A DNA stretch of 62,912 bases from Lonsdalea iberica (GTDB taxonomy: Bacteria > Pseudomonadota > Gammaproteobacteria > Enterobacterales > Enterobacteriaceae). A program made the position numbers and the translations under genes. This document shows positions 21,038 through 31,510 of the stretch, in pieces. Where the stretch lies: the NCBI RefSeq assembly GCF_002111585.1, contig NZ_LUTP01000022.1, positions 1 to 62,912 of the forward strand. Direction: 5' to 3'. The notes beneath the pieces were generated by a model. It ran no database searches. It saw only the letters and a program-made list of their open reading frames with translations, and was not told the origin of the DNA. Each line of letters begins with the position of its first letter. Position 1 is the stretch's first letter.

Positions 21038-22587
21038 ATGACCTACGACACCTCTTCCAGTTCTAGCTCAAGCCGTGTTTCGCCTGGAGCCTACGGCTTC
21101 GATGTCAGCCTGAAAAAACGTTACGAAAACTTTATCGGCGGCGCTGGGTGCCTCCGTCCAGCGGGGAATATTATGTCAACCTGACGCCCGTTACTGGACA
21201 ACCGTTGTGCGAAGTCGCCAGCTCGAATACCCGCGATGTAGATTTGGCGTTGGATGCTGCGCATGAAGCCAAAGCCGGCTGGGCCGCGCTGTCGGCTGCC
21301 GAACGCGCGCAGATCCTGAACCGCATTGCCGATCGCATGGAAGAGAATATCGATCTGCTGGCGAACGCCGAAACCTGGGATAACGGCAAACCGATCCGCG
21401 AAACCCGCAATGCCGATATTCCTCTCGGCATCGATCACTTCCGCTACTTCGCCGCCTGTATCCGGGCGCAGGAAGGCGCGATTAGCGAAATCGATCACGA
21501 CACTGTGGCCTACCATTTCCACGAGCCGCTCGGTGTGGTCGGTCAGATTATTCCCTGGAATTTTCCGCTGCTGATGGCGTGCTGGAAAATGGCGCCGGCG
21601 CTGGCGGCAGGCAACTGTATCGTACTGAAGCCCGCCAAACTGACTCCGCTCTCGGTCCTGTTGATGATGGAGATCATTCAGGATCTGCTGCCGCCGGGCG
21701 TGATCAACGTGGTTAACGGCGCCGGGGGGCAGATCGGCGAATATCTGGCGACATCGCCGCGGATCGCCAAGGTCGCCTTCACCGGCTCGACCGAAGTCGG
21801 CCAGCAGATCATGGGCTATGCAGCAAAGAATGTCATTCCGGTGACGTTGGAGCTGGGCGGAAAATCCCCCAATATCTTCTTTGCCGACGTCATGGACAAA
21901 GAGGACAGCTTCTTCGACAAAGTGCTGGAGGGATTCTCGCTATTCGCCTTCAACCAAGGTGAAGTCTGTACCTGTCCGAGCCGCGCGCTGGTGCAGGAGT
22001 CTATCTATGAGCGCTTTATGGAGCGCGCCATCAAGCGGGTGGAATCCATCCGCGTCGGCAACCCGCTGGACGCCCACACCATGATGGGCGCGCAGGTGTC
22101 GTCGGGACAGCTGGACACAATCCTCAATTATATCGATATCGGTAAGAAAGAGGGCGCACAAGTACTGACTGGCGGGCATCGCAAGTCATTCAACGGCGAT
22201 CTGACCGAGGGCTACTATCTGGAGCCGACGATTTTGCAAGGCAGCAACAACATGCGGGTATTCCAGGAAGAGATCTTCGGGCCTGTGCTGGCCGTGACGA
22301 CCTTCAAAACGCTGGATGACGCATTGGAGATCGCCAATGACTCTCCTTATGGGCTGGGCGCGGGCGTATGGAGCCGTAATGCGAACATCACGTACCGCAT
22401 GGGGCGCGGCATCCAGGCCGGACGCGTGTGGACCAACTGCTACCACGCCTATCCGGCGCACGCCGCGTTCGGCGGTTACAAACAGTCCGGCATCGGGCGG
22501 GAAAACCACAAAATGATGCTGGAACACTATCAACAGACCAAATGCCTGTTGGTCAGCTACTCCGACAAACCCATGGGCCTGTTTTAG
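21038..22587 (+). pseudogene. aldB: Aldehyde dehydrogenase B, frameshifted after codon 35
   Basis: The natural start is 21038 ([21 protein letters not shown]), with AAAGGAG upstream. This frame encodes the expected N-terminus up to YENFIGGA, then runs into a stop. From 21145 a different frame continues [24 protein letters not shown] to the normal C-terminus [13 protein letters not shown]. Restoring one base between 21144 and 21145 gives about 516 aa, matching E. coli AldB throughout. Catalytic residues are intact: LELGGKSPN (Glu) and [10 protein letters not shown] (Cys). The enzyme oxidises acetaldehyde and other aldehydes with NADP. A run of seven serines at residues 6-12 is unlike E. coli AldB. 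Without the missing base, only a protein starting at GTG 21148 without a ribosome-binding site could be made. Confidence 0.9.
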
Positions 22588-22614
22588 GTTAAAAAAGGGT
22601 GCCACGTTAAGTGA

Positions 22615-22638
22615 ACAGGGCTGCCTCGGCGGCCCTGT
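22615..22638 (+). terminator. Hairpin after aldB
   Basis: ACAGGGC and GCCCTGT arms around a 10-nt loop, 28 bp after the aldB stop, followed by CGTTTAT. The U-tract is weak. Confidence 0.6.
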
Positions 22639-22735
22639 CGTTTATCTGTAGACATTTCCCCTCAATCGCATTGAGTTGCCGCGGGGCACCCTATAATCTG
22701 TTTATTATTGGATAAAAAATAGGGCGAGGGCGTGG

Positions 22736-23728
22736 ATGACCGACAGGATCGGCTGGGTGGACAACCTGCGGGCGATAGCGTGCTTGATGGTGGTGATGGT
22801 CCACAGCGCCGCAGGGTATGTCACCGACGGCAGCGCCGTTGGGAAGGTCCATTGGGACGTCGCCAATCTGCTGGATTCCGCCTCTCGCGTCTGCGTGCCG
22901 TTATTTTTCATGATCTCAGGCTACCTGTTTTTTGGAGAGCGACAGGCGCAGGGGAAACACTATCTGCGCATCGGCTGCTGTCTCCTGTTCTACAGCCTGT
23001 TGGCGCTGTGTTATATGGCGTGGCTCACGCCCATCAATCCTTGGCTGGCGCTCCGAGACAGTCTGCAAAAACCCGTGTTCTATCACCTGTGGTTTTTCTA
23101 CGCCATCACCATCATTTACCTGTTTTCTCCGCTGATTAAAGTGCGTCAGGCGTCGGGTTATGCGCTGGCGGCAGCGATCGTACTGCTGGTGGTCGTCGCC
23201 AATCCCAATATGCCCGCGCTGATGGACGGTCAGCATCAGATGCTGCCGGTGAACCTGTATATGTTCGGCGATACCATCTATTACCTGCTGTACGCCATTA
23301 CCGGCAGGATCGTCGGGATGATGAGGATTCCTCGCTGGGCGGCGCGCGTGGCGTTCGGCGTCTTCGTATTGGGGGCAGCGCTGGTGACGCTGGGGACGCG
23401 TCATCTGACGCTCGTCAACGGCGACTTCGATCAGACCTATTATCTCTACTGCGGACCGCTGGTGTTTCTGGCCGCTTCCGGTCTGTTGGTCAGTGGAAAA
23501 TATTACCTCAACGCGGCACCCTTGCCGGGACTGGCGTTGATAGCACGTCACTCTCTGGCGATTTACGGCGTTCATGCGCTGGTGATCCACTATTTGCGCA
23601 CGCATCAACTGGCGCTCGAAAATGCGCCGGTGGCGGATATTTTTTACGTCTTTGCGATGGCGCTGGCGGTCGGTCTGCTGTTTTCGTTGGGGCTACAGCG
23701 CATCGACCGTCGCCGTTTGGTGAGCTAG
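22736..23728 (+). CDS. wecH: Enterobacterial common antigen O-acetyltransferase WecH
   Basis: A 330-residue integral membrane acyltransferase of the acyltransferase-3 family with about ten helices. It aligns with E. coli WecH/YiaH from start (WVDNLRAIACLMVVMVH) to end (GLQRIDRRRLVS), including SASRVCVPLFFMISGYLFFGER and the catalytic-type histidine in VMVH. It O-acetylates GlcNAc residues of enterobacterial common antigen at the inner membrane. Its stop codon overlaps the end of the degraded AraC remnant on the other strand. Confidence 0.9.
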   Translation: MTDRIGWVDNLRAIACLMVVMVHSAAGYVTDGSAVGKVHWDVANLLDSASRVCVPLFFMISGYLFFGERQAQGKHYLRIGCCLLFYSLLALCYMAWLTPINPWLALRDSLQKPVFYHLWFFYAITIIYLFSPLIKVRQASGYALAAAIVLLVVVANPNMPALMDGQHQMLPVNLYMFGDTIYYLLYAITGRIVGMMRIPRWAARVAFGVFVLGAALVTLGTRHLTLVNGDFDQTYYLYCGPLVFLAASGLLVSGKYYLNAAPLPGLALIARHSLAIYGVHALVIHYLRTHQLALENAPVADIFYVFAMALAVGLLFSLGLQRIDRRRLVS

Positions 23729-24284
23729 GCCTGACGCGACTGAGCCCGGCGCAGCTGACGCGCCGAGGAAAAGCCGGCCAGCAAGGCTGCTTTTTCCACG
23801 CCGATGCCTTGCCTGATACGCTGTTCCGCCACGGTAAGCCGCAGCTGCTCGTGACACTCGCGCACGGTCCGCCGGTTGACCCAACGGCCATGAGGATTTT
23901 GGAGTCGCAGCCAGCAAATTCTGCGCGCGGTGGGTTCGCAGCACTATTCGGTGCGCATGCCGCAGATGAACAGACGGTGAATATTTTCCTGCGGCAATCC
24001 ATCATGCAGTCTTTGTCAGTCAGGGCATTGTGCATGTGTTGGTAGACTTGTTTTTCTGGCCGATGATGAGGAAAACGCTGCCGTGTGACGAAGCCTGACT
24101 CCAGCGAGAAAGGCCCCTCTGTCGCGACGTGAAACACATCCACCCGCGCGACATTTTGCCGTTTACAGCCATCGATCAGGCGCAGCAGCGCTTCCTTAAA
24201 TGCCGGGAGATCGTCCTCCTGCCAGAAAGGGCGATGTAAGAAAGAGTCTTGTACATCAATAATTAACAGTGCAGTGCGCGACAT
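23725..24284 (-). pseudogene. Decayed isochorismatase-family hydrolase fused to an AraC-type C-terminus
   Basis: From 24284 (GAGGAG site, MSRTALLIIDVQDSFLHRPFW) the frame encodes about 95 residues of a cysteine hydrolase of the isochorismatase superfamily. Near 24000 the family sequence shifts frame. The active-site stretch FICGMRTE is followed by a TAG where glutamine is usual, then CCE. Beyond that the sequence no longer resembles the hydrolase. In the same frame it ends with LRLTVAEQRIRQGIGVEKAALLAGFSSARQLRRAQ, which looks like the second helix-turn-helix of a GlxA/AraC-type regulator, closing at 23725. An internal deletion joining a hydrolase to a downstream regulator, plus point decay, explains this best. 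No functional product is expected. Confidence 0.75.
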
Positions 24285-26018
<1,734 letters not shown>

Positions 26019-26044
26019 TCATCGGGCTATCGTCTGATGCATTG

Positions 26045-26073
26045 AAAAAGGCATACCGAGGTATGCCTTTTTT
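26045..26073. terminator. Rho-independent terminator of argG
   Basis: AAAAAGGCATAC, loop CGAG, GTATGCCTTTTTTT. The A- and T-flanked stem could end transcription from both sides. Confidence 0.92.
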
Positions 26074-26359
26074 GTCATTGTTGCAGCGGTAGGCGCTGAT
26101 CGCGCCGTCTTCTGGCGCCGCCGTCCCTCTGATTTTCGCGTGAATCGCATATAGAGCGGCGGCGGGATCGGCAATCAGGGATAAAAACGACCCCTGTTTC
26201 TTGGCAAATTACGTATCAACGTCAGGGATTGCATCAAAAGCAGGGGCGTCCTCGTCAAATGGGACGGCATCTCTGATTCCGAACCCGACTCACCGAGGTG
26301 CCTTCCTCCATCAATAAAAATTCCGTGCCGGGTTTTTTTCGTTGATTCGAATAAGATTG
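26074..26359. other. Gene-free stretch after argG
   Basis: About 290 bp between argG and the AraC gene (convergent). No gene, repeat or named site was seen beyond the argG terminator. Confidence 0.3.
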
Positions 26360-27016
26360 TTAATTAGACAAATTGTGGATGTTATCCAGCAATACATGAC
26401 GGGAAAACAGATGACGTTGTTTTCCGAAAATAATATCGAAGCTCATATTGCTAATAAAACGGGGCGGCTCGCGGTCGGACGAGACGGTTTTCCGGTATTT
26501 CAGCGGCGGAATATTATACGTTTTCGTAAAGCAGCGGGAAAAATGAGGCAACGAGGAGAAACCACACGCATAGCAAATATCGGTCAGAGACCAGTTAGGC
26601 GAAATATGAATAATTTCTCTCGCCAGAGTGACGCGTACGCGCCAGATCCATCGCATGGGCGTAATATTATAGACTTGATTAAATAATCGGCAGATATCGA
26701 ACTTCGATTTGCCACTCACAGTTTCGAGTTGTTCCAGCGTGATGTTATCGCCGATATTCTCAATAATATAGTCGATGATCCCTACCAGCCTGGTTGCTTT
26801 ATTGTTGTTTTCCAAGGTCTTTTTTAGGTTAGGGTGGCGACGATACATATCCTGAATAAGATTATGGTTGAAGCTTTCATTATCCAAGGTGTGGGGGTAG
26901 GCATTATGTAGATTCATGGTGTCATCCAAAAATGTATTTACCGTGCCTGGAGCGGTTATTAAAAATGCTGAAAACGGCGTTGGTATTGGGCTGTTAATTA
27001 TTGTCATTGCTGTCAT
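26360..27016 (-). CDS. AraC-family transcriptional regulator
   Basis: A 218-residue protein at most; the start is uncertain, since MNLHNAYPHTLDN at 26917 is an alternative and neither has a strong ribosome-binding site. The C-terminal half carries both AraC helix-turn-helix motifs: ITLEQLETVSGKSKFDICRLFNQVYNITPMRWIWRVRVTLA, then WSLTDICYACGFSSLPHFSRCFTKTYNIPPLKYRK. The N-terminal part is too short for a full cupin sensor domain. The gene is AT-rich compared with its neighbours, which suggests transfer. It is divergent from the phosphopantetheinyl transferase gene and is a natural candidate to control the small acyl-carrier cluster beside it. Confidence 0.8.
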   Translation of the reverse strand: MTAMTIINSPIPTPFSAFLITAPGTVNTFLDDTMNLHNAYPHTLDNESFNHNLIQDMYRRHPNLKKTLENNNKATRLVGIIDYIIENIGDNITLEQLETVSGKSKFDICRLFNQVYNITPMRWIWRVRVTLAREIIHISPNWSLTDICYACGFSSLPHFSRCFTKTYNIPPLKYRKTVSSDREPPRFISNMSFDIIFGKQRHLFSRHVLLDNIHNLSN

Positions 27017-27347
27017 TGACAGGGTGACTCACGCAAATTGTGTGCCATGTTTGGAATGCCCTTTTTCAGCGGGATAAGTAACGGTTTTTCCACTCAGCAT
27101 TCCATTTTTGGGATAGCAACATTTCGTTATTGGGATTATTCGTCTCGAAAATGGATAGCGTTTTAAGCGGGCTCGGGATCTAAATAACAGGACTTCGTTA
27201 AGACTTGTTTCCAAAGGTCATGCTGCAAAAATAGACGAATCGATCTGGGATCACGGGGAAAGAAGTGACCGCCATGTATGCGTTTCCATCAGACAAGTGT
27301 TATCTCGTACCGATCGCTTTCAGCCGACGTGACTCATAAGGATAAAA
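27017..27347. promoter_or_regulatory. Divergent region between the AraC regulator and the phosphopantetheinyl transferase
   Basis: About 330 bp, AT-rich on the AraC side. It should contain both promoters. No specific operator could be named. Confidence 0.35.
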
Positions 27348-28154
27348 ATGGACAAGGGGAATAGGGAAAGCGCGATAAATCGGGCGCAGAGGGTGAAGAT
27401 GAGCCACGAAAATACGTTGGATGGTTGTGGTAGCGCTGAGCATAGCGCGCGAAAACTGGCGGACCCGCAGTGTATTTTGGTCCACCGACAGACGCTCGAT
27501 CGACCGGCAATATCCGCCAAGGCGCGACTGGCCTGCCGGATGGCGCCGCACGATACGCTCACCCCCAGCAAACTCGCCGAGGGCATGCTACGCTGCCTGC
27601 TGGCGCCGTTGTGTCGCACGTTGCCGCACGAGCTGGTGTTTGCCCGTACGCCATTAGGCAAGCCATTCCTGCCCCGCTATCCACAACTTCATTTCAACCT
27701 CTCCCACACCGAGGCTGCTTTTGCGTTCGCCATCGCACCGGGTGACGCGGTAGGGGTCGATGTCGAGGGAAATCGCGGGCGTGTCGCGCATAAACGCGGC
27801 GTGGCAAAGCGGTTTTTTCATCCCGATGAAGCGCGCTGGCTGGATCAATTTGGCGATGAAGAGGCGTATGCACAGGCCTTTATTCGATTATGGACTCGTA
27901 AAGAAGCGTATCTGAAGGCGCTGGGGCTTGGTCTCAGCAAGCCGTTGGACTCGTTCAGCTGTCTGACGCGGGAAAACGGGCAAATTCAGGTGTTGGATGA
28001 CTCTCGCCTCGCGAACGCGCAGATGGAGGAAGTCTGGTTTGACGAAGCGAGCATGGCGCTCAACTGCTGCATTTTATCGTCCAACGAGACCACGTCGCGT
28101 TGGCGGTTTACCACCCTGACCGAGAGGGATGTGCTAACGGACTGGCTGGGGTGA
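27348..28154 (+). CDS. Sfp-type 4'-phosphopantetheinyl transferase
   Basis: A 268-residue enzyme that would attach the phosphopantetheine arm of CoA to a carrier-protein serine. The superfamily signatures are complete: KPFLPRYPQLHFNLSHTE, the Mg/CoA-binding AVGVDVEGNRG, KRFFHPDEARWL, and FIRLWTRKEAYLKALGLGLSKPL. Two starts are possible: 27348 (AAGGATAAAA before it) and 27399 (AGGGTGAAG before it). It is the kind of enzyme that serves secondary pathways rather than fatty acid synthesis. The acyl carrier protein 1.6 kb away is the obvious partner. Confidence 0.9.
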   Translation: MDKGNRESAINRAQRVKMSHENTLDGCGSAEHSARKLADPQCILVHRQTLDRPAISAKARLACRMAPHDTLTPSKLAEGMLRCLLAPLCRTLPHELVFARTPLGKPFLPRYPQLHFNLSHTEAAFAFAIAPGDAVGVDVEGNRGRVAHKRGVAKRFFHPDEARWLDQFGDEEAYAQAFIRLWTRKEAYLKALGLGLSKPLDSFSCLTRENGQIQVLDDSRLANAQMEEVWFDEASMALNCCILSSNETTSRWRFTTLTERDVLTDWLG

Positions 28155-28718
28155 TGCGGGCAAACGCTCAGAGCGACGCTCGTTTGCGACGGCAGCGCAA
28201 TTACCCTTGTCGCGAGCAGTTCAGACGTGTGTAAGAGAGGGTAAGGCAATGCTTGCGTGATGTTTCCCGTCACCGACGAGAGAGAAGAAGGCGCCCTTTG
28301 CCGATATCCCGATCCTTAAAGGGCGTTGCATCCGTGGTTTTCTCCGGTGTCGACGCACAGACCACCATGAGTGGTATGCACGCAGAGTGTCAGCAGAGAA
28401 AGAAAGCGTTTCCATCCCGATTTTCATCTCCCGTCATCCCGCTGGAGCATGAGAATAACTGGTACGGGCAGACAATCCACATCCATGCTGATAACGCGAC
28501 GATCCGTCTTCATCCCTGTTCGAATGGCGCCATCCTGCGCTCTGACCGTGACGTAATTACATCCTTGTATATTTCCGCCTGCTTACGCCAGCGAAAACGC
28601 TTCCTTAAAAGGATTATGCCCGGTGACCACGGGCATTGTTGTCTGAAATTGTGAGAGTGAAGAATAATTGCAGTATGCCCGGTAAACGCCGTGCGGGGTG
28701 GGGCGAAGTATCGGCCAA
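28155..28718. other. Gene-free stretch between convergent genes
   Basis: About 560 bp between the phosphopantetheinyl transferase stop and the KASIII-like stop. Frames of 60-130 codons occur on both strands but show Arg/Ser-rich, low-complexity shadow composition and no ribosome-binding sites. No repeat or remnant was recognised. Confidence 0.3.
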
Positions 28719-29654
28719 TCATTTCGCGCCGTAGTAAACGGAGCAACTGCCATAGGCGGCTTCCAGCCCGATGGACAGCATCACGTGCGGCTGTCCGTTG
28801 CGGATGGCGGGCAGCGCGGCGGGCAGCAGCAGGAGGGGGTCCACGGTGCTGCAGTGACCGATATCCGGCAACAGGTCGAGCGAGATGGCTTCGCATGGCA
28901 GCTGGCGGCGGCGCATATATCGACGCCAACAGATACGGTTGATGTTATGGGGCAGCAGCGACAGGCTGTCGGGATCGCCGGCCTGGGCGCCTGCCAGAGC
29001 CTTCCTCACTATGTCGTCGTGGGCCTGATAAAACGCCGTCTTCGTTTCCGGGCCGCTATTCCGTCCATCATAAAATTCCGATCGCTGGCCCAGAAAGGGC
29101 TTCCCCAACCGTAAGCCAGCGCCTTCACGCTCCAGCAGCAGCGCGGCGAATGCATCTCCAATCAGCGTGTAGCCCGGCACGTATCGCCGCGAGCTCCCTA
29201 AAGGCGATAAGGTTTCGCCAGCGATGATGGCGACGCGTTTTGCCTGCTTGTCTTCCAGTAGCCGACGGGCGCGCTCCAGCGCCCAGAACAAGGTTGCGCA
29301 GTGCTGTTGGGCCAGTTCGTCGCAGCGCGCCGTATCGCTGACGAACGGATGACTCTGCTTCAGCCGCGCGAGCCACGCCGGCTGTTTGCCATGCGGCGCC
29401 GGCATGCCATGCACATAAATGAGTGCGTCGATGGGAACGTCAGGTCCGGAGGATTGCTGCATCAATTGACTAATGAGTTGATAAAAAACGCCATAAAGAG
29501 AGGCGGAGGCCTCCAGCGCGGCGATGCGGCGAAAGCCGAACAGTTGGCAGAACGTGTTGGCTTCGCGGGGGCTATAGCCCGTTTGGATAATGATTTCCTC
29601 AGCGCTGAGGCGAGCCGGTGGAACCCAGGTGGCTAAGGTGTTGATGTGTATCAT
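28719..29654 (-). CDS. KASIII (FabH)-like beta-ketoacyl synthase/acyltransferase
   Basis: A 311-residue thiolase-fold protein from ATG 29654 (GGAGG 4 nt upstream; the longer frame to 29696 lacks one). Cys119 in QQHCATLFWALERA lines up with the FabH nucleophile and His236 in PHNINR with its HQAN histidine. The FabH asparagine position holds His267 (GHCSTVDP). The C-terminal YGSCSVYYGAK is typical of the fold. The altered third residue points to acyl transfer or atypical condensation rather than normal fatty acid initiation. It lies 47 bp downstream of the acyl carrier protein gene on the same strand, so the two form an operon. Confidence 0.85.
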   Translation of the reverse strand: MIHINTLATWVPPARLSAEEIIIQTGYSPREANTFCQLFGFRRIAALEASASLYGVFYQLISQLMQQSSGPDVPIDALIYVHGMPAPHGKQPAWLARLKQSHPFVSDTARCDELAQQHCATLFWALERARRLLEDKQAKRVAIIAGETLSPLGSSRRYVPGYTLIGDAFAALLLEREGAGLRLGKPFLGQRSEFYDGRNSGPETKTAFYQAHDDIVRKALAGAQAGDPDSLSLLPHNINRICWRRYMRRRQLPCEAISLDLLPDIGHCSTVDPLLLLPAALPAIRNGQPHVMLSIGLEAAYGSCSVYYGAK

Positions 29655-29701
29655 GCATCCTCCGTCCTGATCGCGGTGGGGTTCGGGCATCAACAAACAT
29701 G

Positions 29702-30004
29702 TCAGGTTCTTTCGTGCAGAAAATGCGTCAGGCTATCGAGAGTATGAAATGCGTCGAAAACGTTTTCATCCATGAGATCGAACAGCTCGCCCGTCAGCGT
29801 TCCATTGGCTTCATAGTGGTCGCTGAGAACGGCAATCAGGCTGATGAGGTTGACGGAATCCAGCAGGCCGTCATGGGCGTACATCGGCGCGCCCTGGAAG
29901 ATGGCGTCGATACGTCCCTGATCGATACCAATGGCTTTCAACAGCTTGCGTACGAGTAATTGTGTTGCATCGTCACGGCGATGCCCAGATTCTGAGTGCT
30001 TCAT
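29702..30004 (-). CDS. Stand-alone acyl carrier protein
   Basis: A 100-residue carrier protein from ATG 30004 (GGAG 9 nt upstream). The motif DGLLDSVNLISLI places the phosphopantetheine-bearing serine at residue 50. An acidic helix typical of ACPs follows (ELFDLMDENVFDAFHTLDSLTHFL). It differs strongly from the housekeeping AcpP, whose gene lies elsewhere with fabDGF. It is the first gene of an ACP-KASIII pair. Together with the Sfp-type transferase it could make or transfer an acyl group for a signal, toxin or lipid. Confidence 0.85.
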   Translation of the reverse strand: MKHSESGHRRDDATQLLVRKLLKAIGIDQGRIDAIFQGAPMYAHDGLLDSVNLISLIAVLSDHYEANGTLTGELFDLMDENVFDAFHTLDSLTHFLHERT

Positions 30005-30407
30005 GACAAACTCTCCGACACGCTGTAATTGTGCGCAGTATAACGGTCGTTTAAAGGGCAACTTGTTCTAAATTGCATAAAGCAAGATTGGGTTTTTTGT
30101 GTGTGAGTTTGAGATAATTAATTGTCTTTTAAGTCTTTTTACTGGTGATGGCGACGTTTGGTTTTGTCGGTTAAGCGCGAGTTTCAGGAGGAAAGTAGGG
30201 GAGGCGGACGAAAGGTAAGCGATACCATCAAAAAGCGCGTCGTACTTGCCGTTCATCAAATTACAGGTGTGCCGGCTTGCCCGAATCACTGACTTGGGTC
30301 AGCTCATCGGGATTCGCTCTCTTGCCACCTGCCTGCTACACAAATTATCCAAAGTCGCCGCGGTAAAAGCCGGTTTAATTTTGACACGGAATGCCTCTTC
30401 TACGGTG
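30005..30407. promoter_or_regulatory. Upstream region of the acyl carrier protein gene
   Basis: About 400 bp, AT-rich near 30060-30140. It should contain the promoter of the ACP-KASIII unit and the 3' flank of the EAL gene. A TATACT hexamer occurs at about 30038-30043 on the minus strand. No gene was supported. Confidence 0.3.
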
Positions 30408-31184
30408 CTAGATAAGGGTTGTATCGACCTCCGGCAGAGACTCGAAGCCGGGTCTGGCGAAATAATACCCCTGAGCGAGATCAATCCCGATGCCTTTAAG
30501 AAAACGATATTCATTTTCTGTTTCAATGCCCTCTCCCAGCACTTTAATGTTCAACGACTTCAACATGTTGACGTTATGGGTAACGATTGTTTGGCGTGTT
30601 TTATCCTGATCAATGTCGCGGATTAGCGCCATGTCCAGCTTGACGATATCGGTTTGAAAATCCGCCAGCAGACTCAGTCCGGAATAACCTGACCCGAAGT
30701 CATCGATCGCCGTTTTGAAGCCCAATTTTTTGTAGCATTCGATAATCGTCTGTATGCGCTTACTGTCATTGGCCTGCTCGTTCTCAGTGAACTCGAACAT
30801 GATGTTATTTATCGGGAACTGGTACTTTCTGGCCGCTTCCAGCGTGGAGCGAATGCAACGTTCGGGACGATAAATCGCGTTGGGTAGAAAATTGATGCTG
30901 AGCATGCCGGACAGCTTCAGTCGTGCTGCAAGCGCGATAGCCTTGATTCGGCACAGCTGGTCGAAGCCGTAGCGCTTGTCGTTGCTGATTTGCGAAATAA
31001 TGCTGAAGGCAGACTCGTTATTGCAGCCTCGGACCAAGGCTTCGTAGCCGAATACGCTTTTGGTCACGCAGTCTACGATGGGCTGGAACGCCATCGTGAA
31101 GTCGAGGCCCAGATTATGGCTGTCCGCGCAGTGGGCACAGCGCGACGACATAAACGGGGATGATTGGGAGGTCATGGTTAGCAA
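30408..31184 (-). CDS. EAL-domain cyclic-di-GMP phosphodiesterase
   Basis: A 258-residue single-domain EAL protein. The catalytic signatures appear intact: FGYEALVRG, INFLPN, FEFTENE, AIDDFGSGYSGLSLL, VKLDMALIRDID, LGEGIETENEYRFL and QGYYFARP. It should therefore hydrolyse c-di-GMP to pGpG and favour motility over biofilm. The N-terminus has two CxxC-like cysteines (CAHCADSH) ahead of the domain, possibly a metal or redox site. A FliA-like promoter at 31305-31331 would place it in the flagellar regulon, by analogy with the PdeH phosphodiesterase of E. coli. Confidence 0.9.
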   Translation of the reverse strand: MLTMTSQSSPFMSSRCAHCADSHNLGLDFTMAFQPIVDCVTKSVFGYEALVRGCNNESAFSIISQISNDKRYGFDQLCRIKAIALAARLKLSGMLSINFLPNAIYRPERCIRSTLEAARKYQFPINNIMFEFTENEQANDSKRIQTIIECYKKLGFKTAIDDFGSGYSGLSLLADFQTDIVKLDMALIRDIDQDKTRQTIVTHNVNMLKSLNIKVLGEGIETENEYRFLKGIGIDLAQGYYFARPGFESLPEVDTTLI

Positions 31185-31510
31185 TTTCCTGGATAATGGA
31201 AAAAAATGGACGCGTTCACCCGCCGGAAGCGGGGGCGATAAGATCGTGACGCCCTCTAATAAATGTATAGCTCGTAAGCTGATGAGCTGCGTTCACTTGG
31301 CAATTTATCGGCAATATTCAGGTAAGAGTTAAGGGAAGTTGAGCGGGCAAAGCATAAGAAGACGGACACGGCGAGTTATCTGGATGATAAACATCGATAT
31401 ATCCAAAACGGTGCGAGAAATCGCTTTCTGAAGGCGATGTGCGGGCGCGTGAGCTGTCTGAGGAAATATGCCCGCCCGTGGTGGAAAGCCAAGGGCGGAC
31501 GCCGGGAAGG
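31185..31510. promoter_or_regulatory. Region upstream of the EAL gene, downstream of ulaD
   Basis: About 325 bp. It holds the candidate sigma-28 promoter listed separately. No gene or named terminator was recognised for the ula operon. Confidence 0.3.
31305..31331 (-). promoter_or_regulatory. Candidate sigma-28 (FliA) promoter of the EAL gene
   Basis: On the minus strand: TAACTCTT, 11 nt, GCCGATAA. The -10 element is a perfect FliA match and the spacing is right; the -35 matches only 5 of 8. It lies about 120 nt upstream of the start codon. Confidence 0.55.

Noticed and set aside
28253-28654. 133-codon plus-strand frame downstream of the phosphopantetheinyl transferase
   Set aside because: Arg- and Ser-rich start, no ribosome-binding site, no motif. 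It looks like a chance frame in a gene-free stretch.
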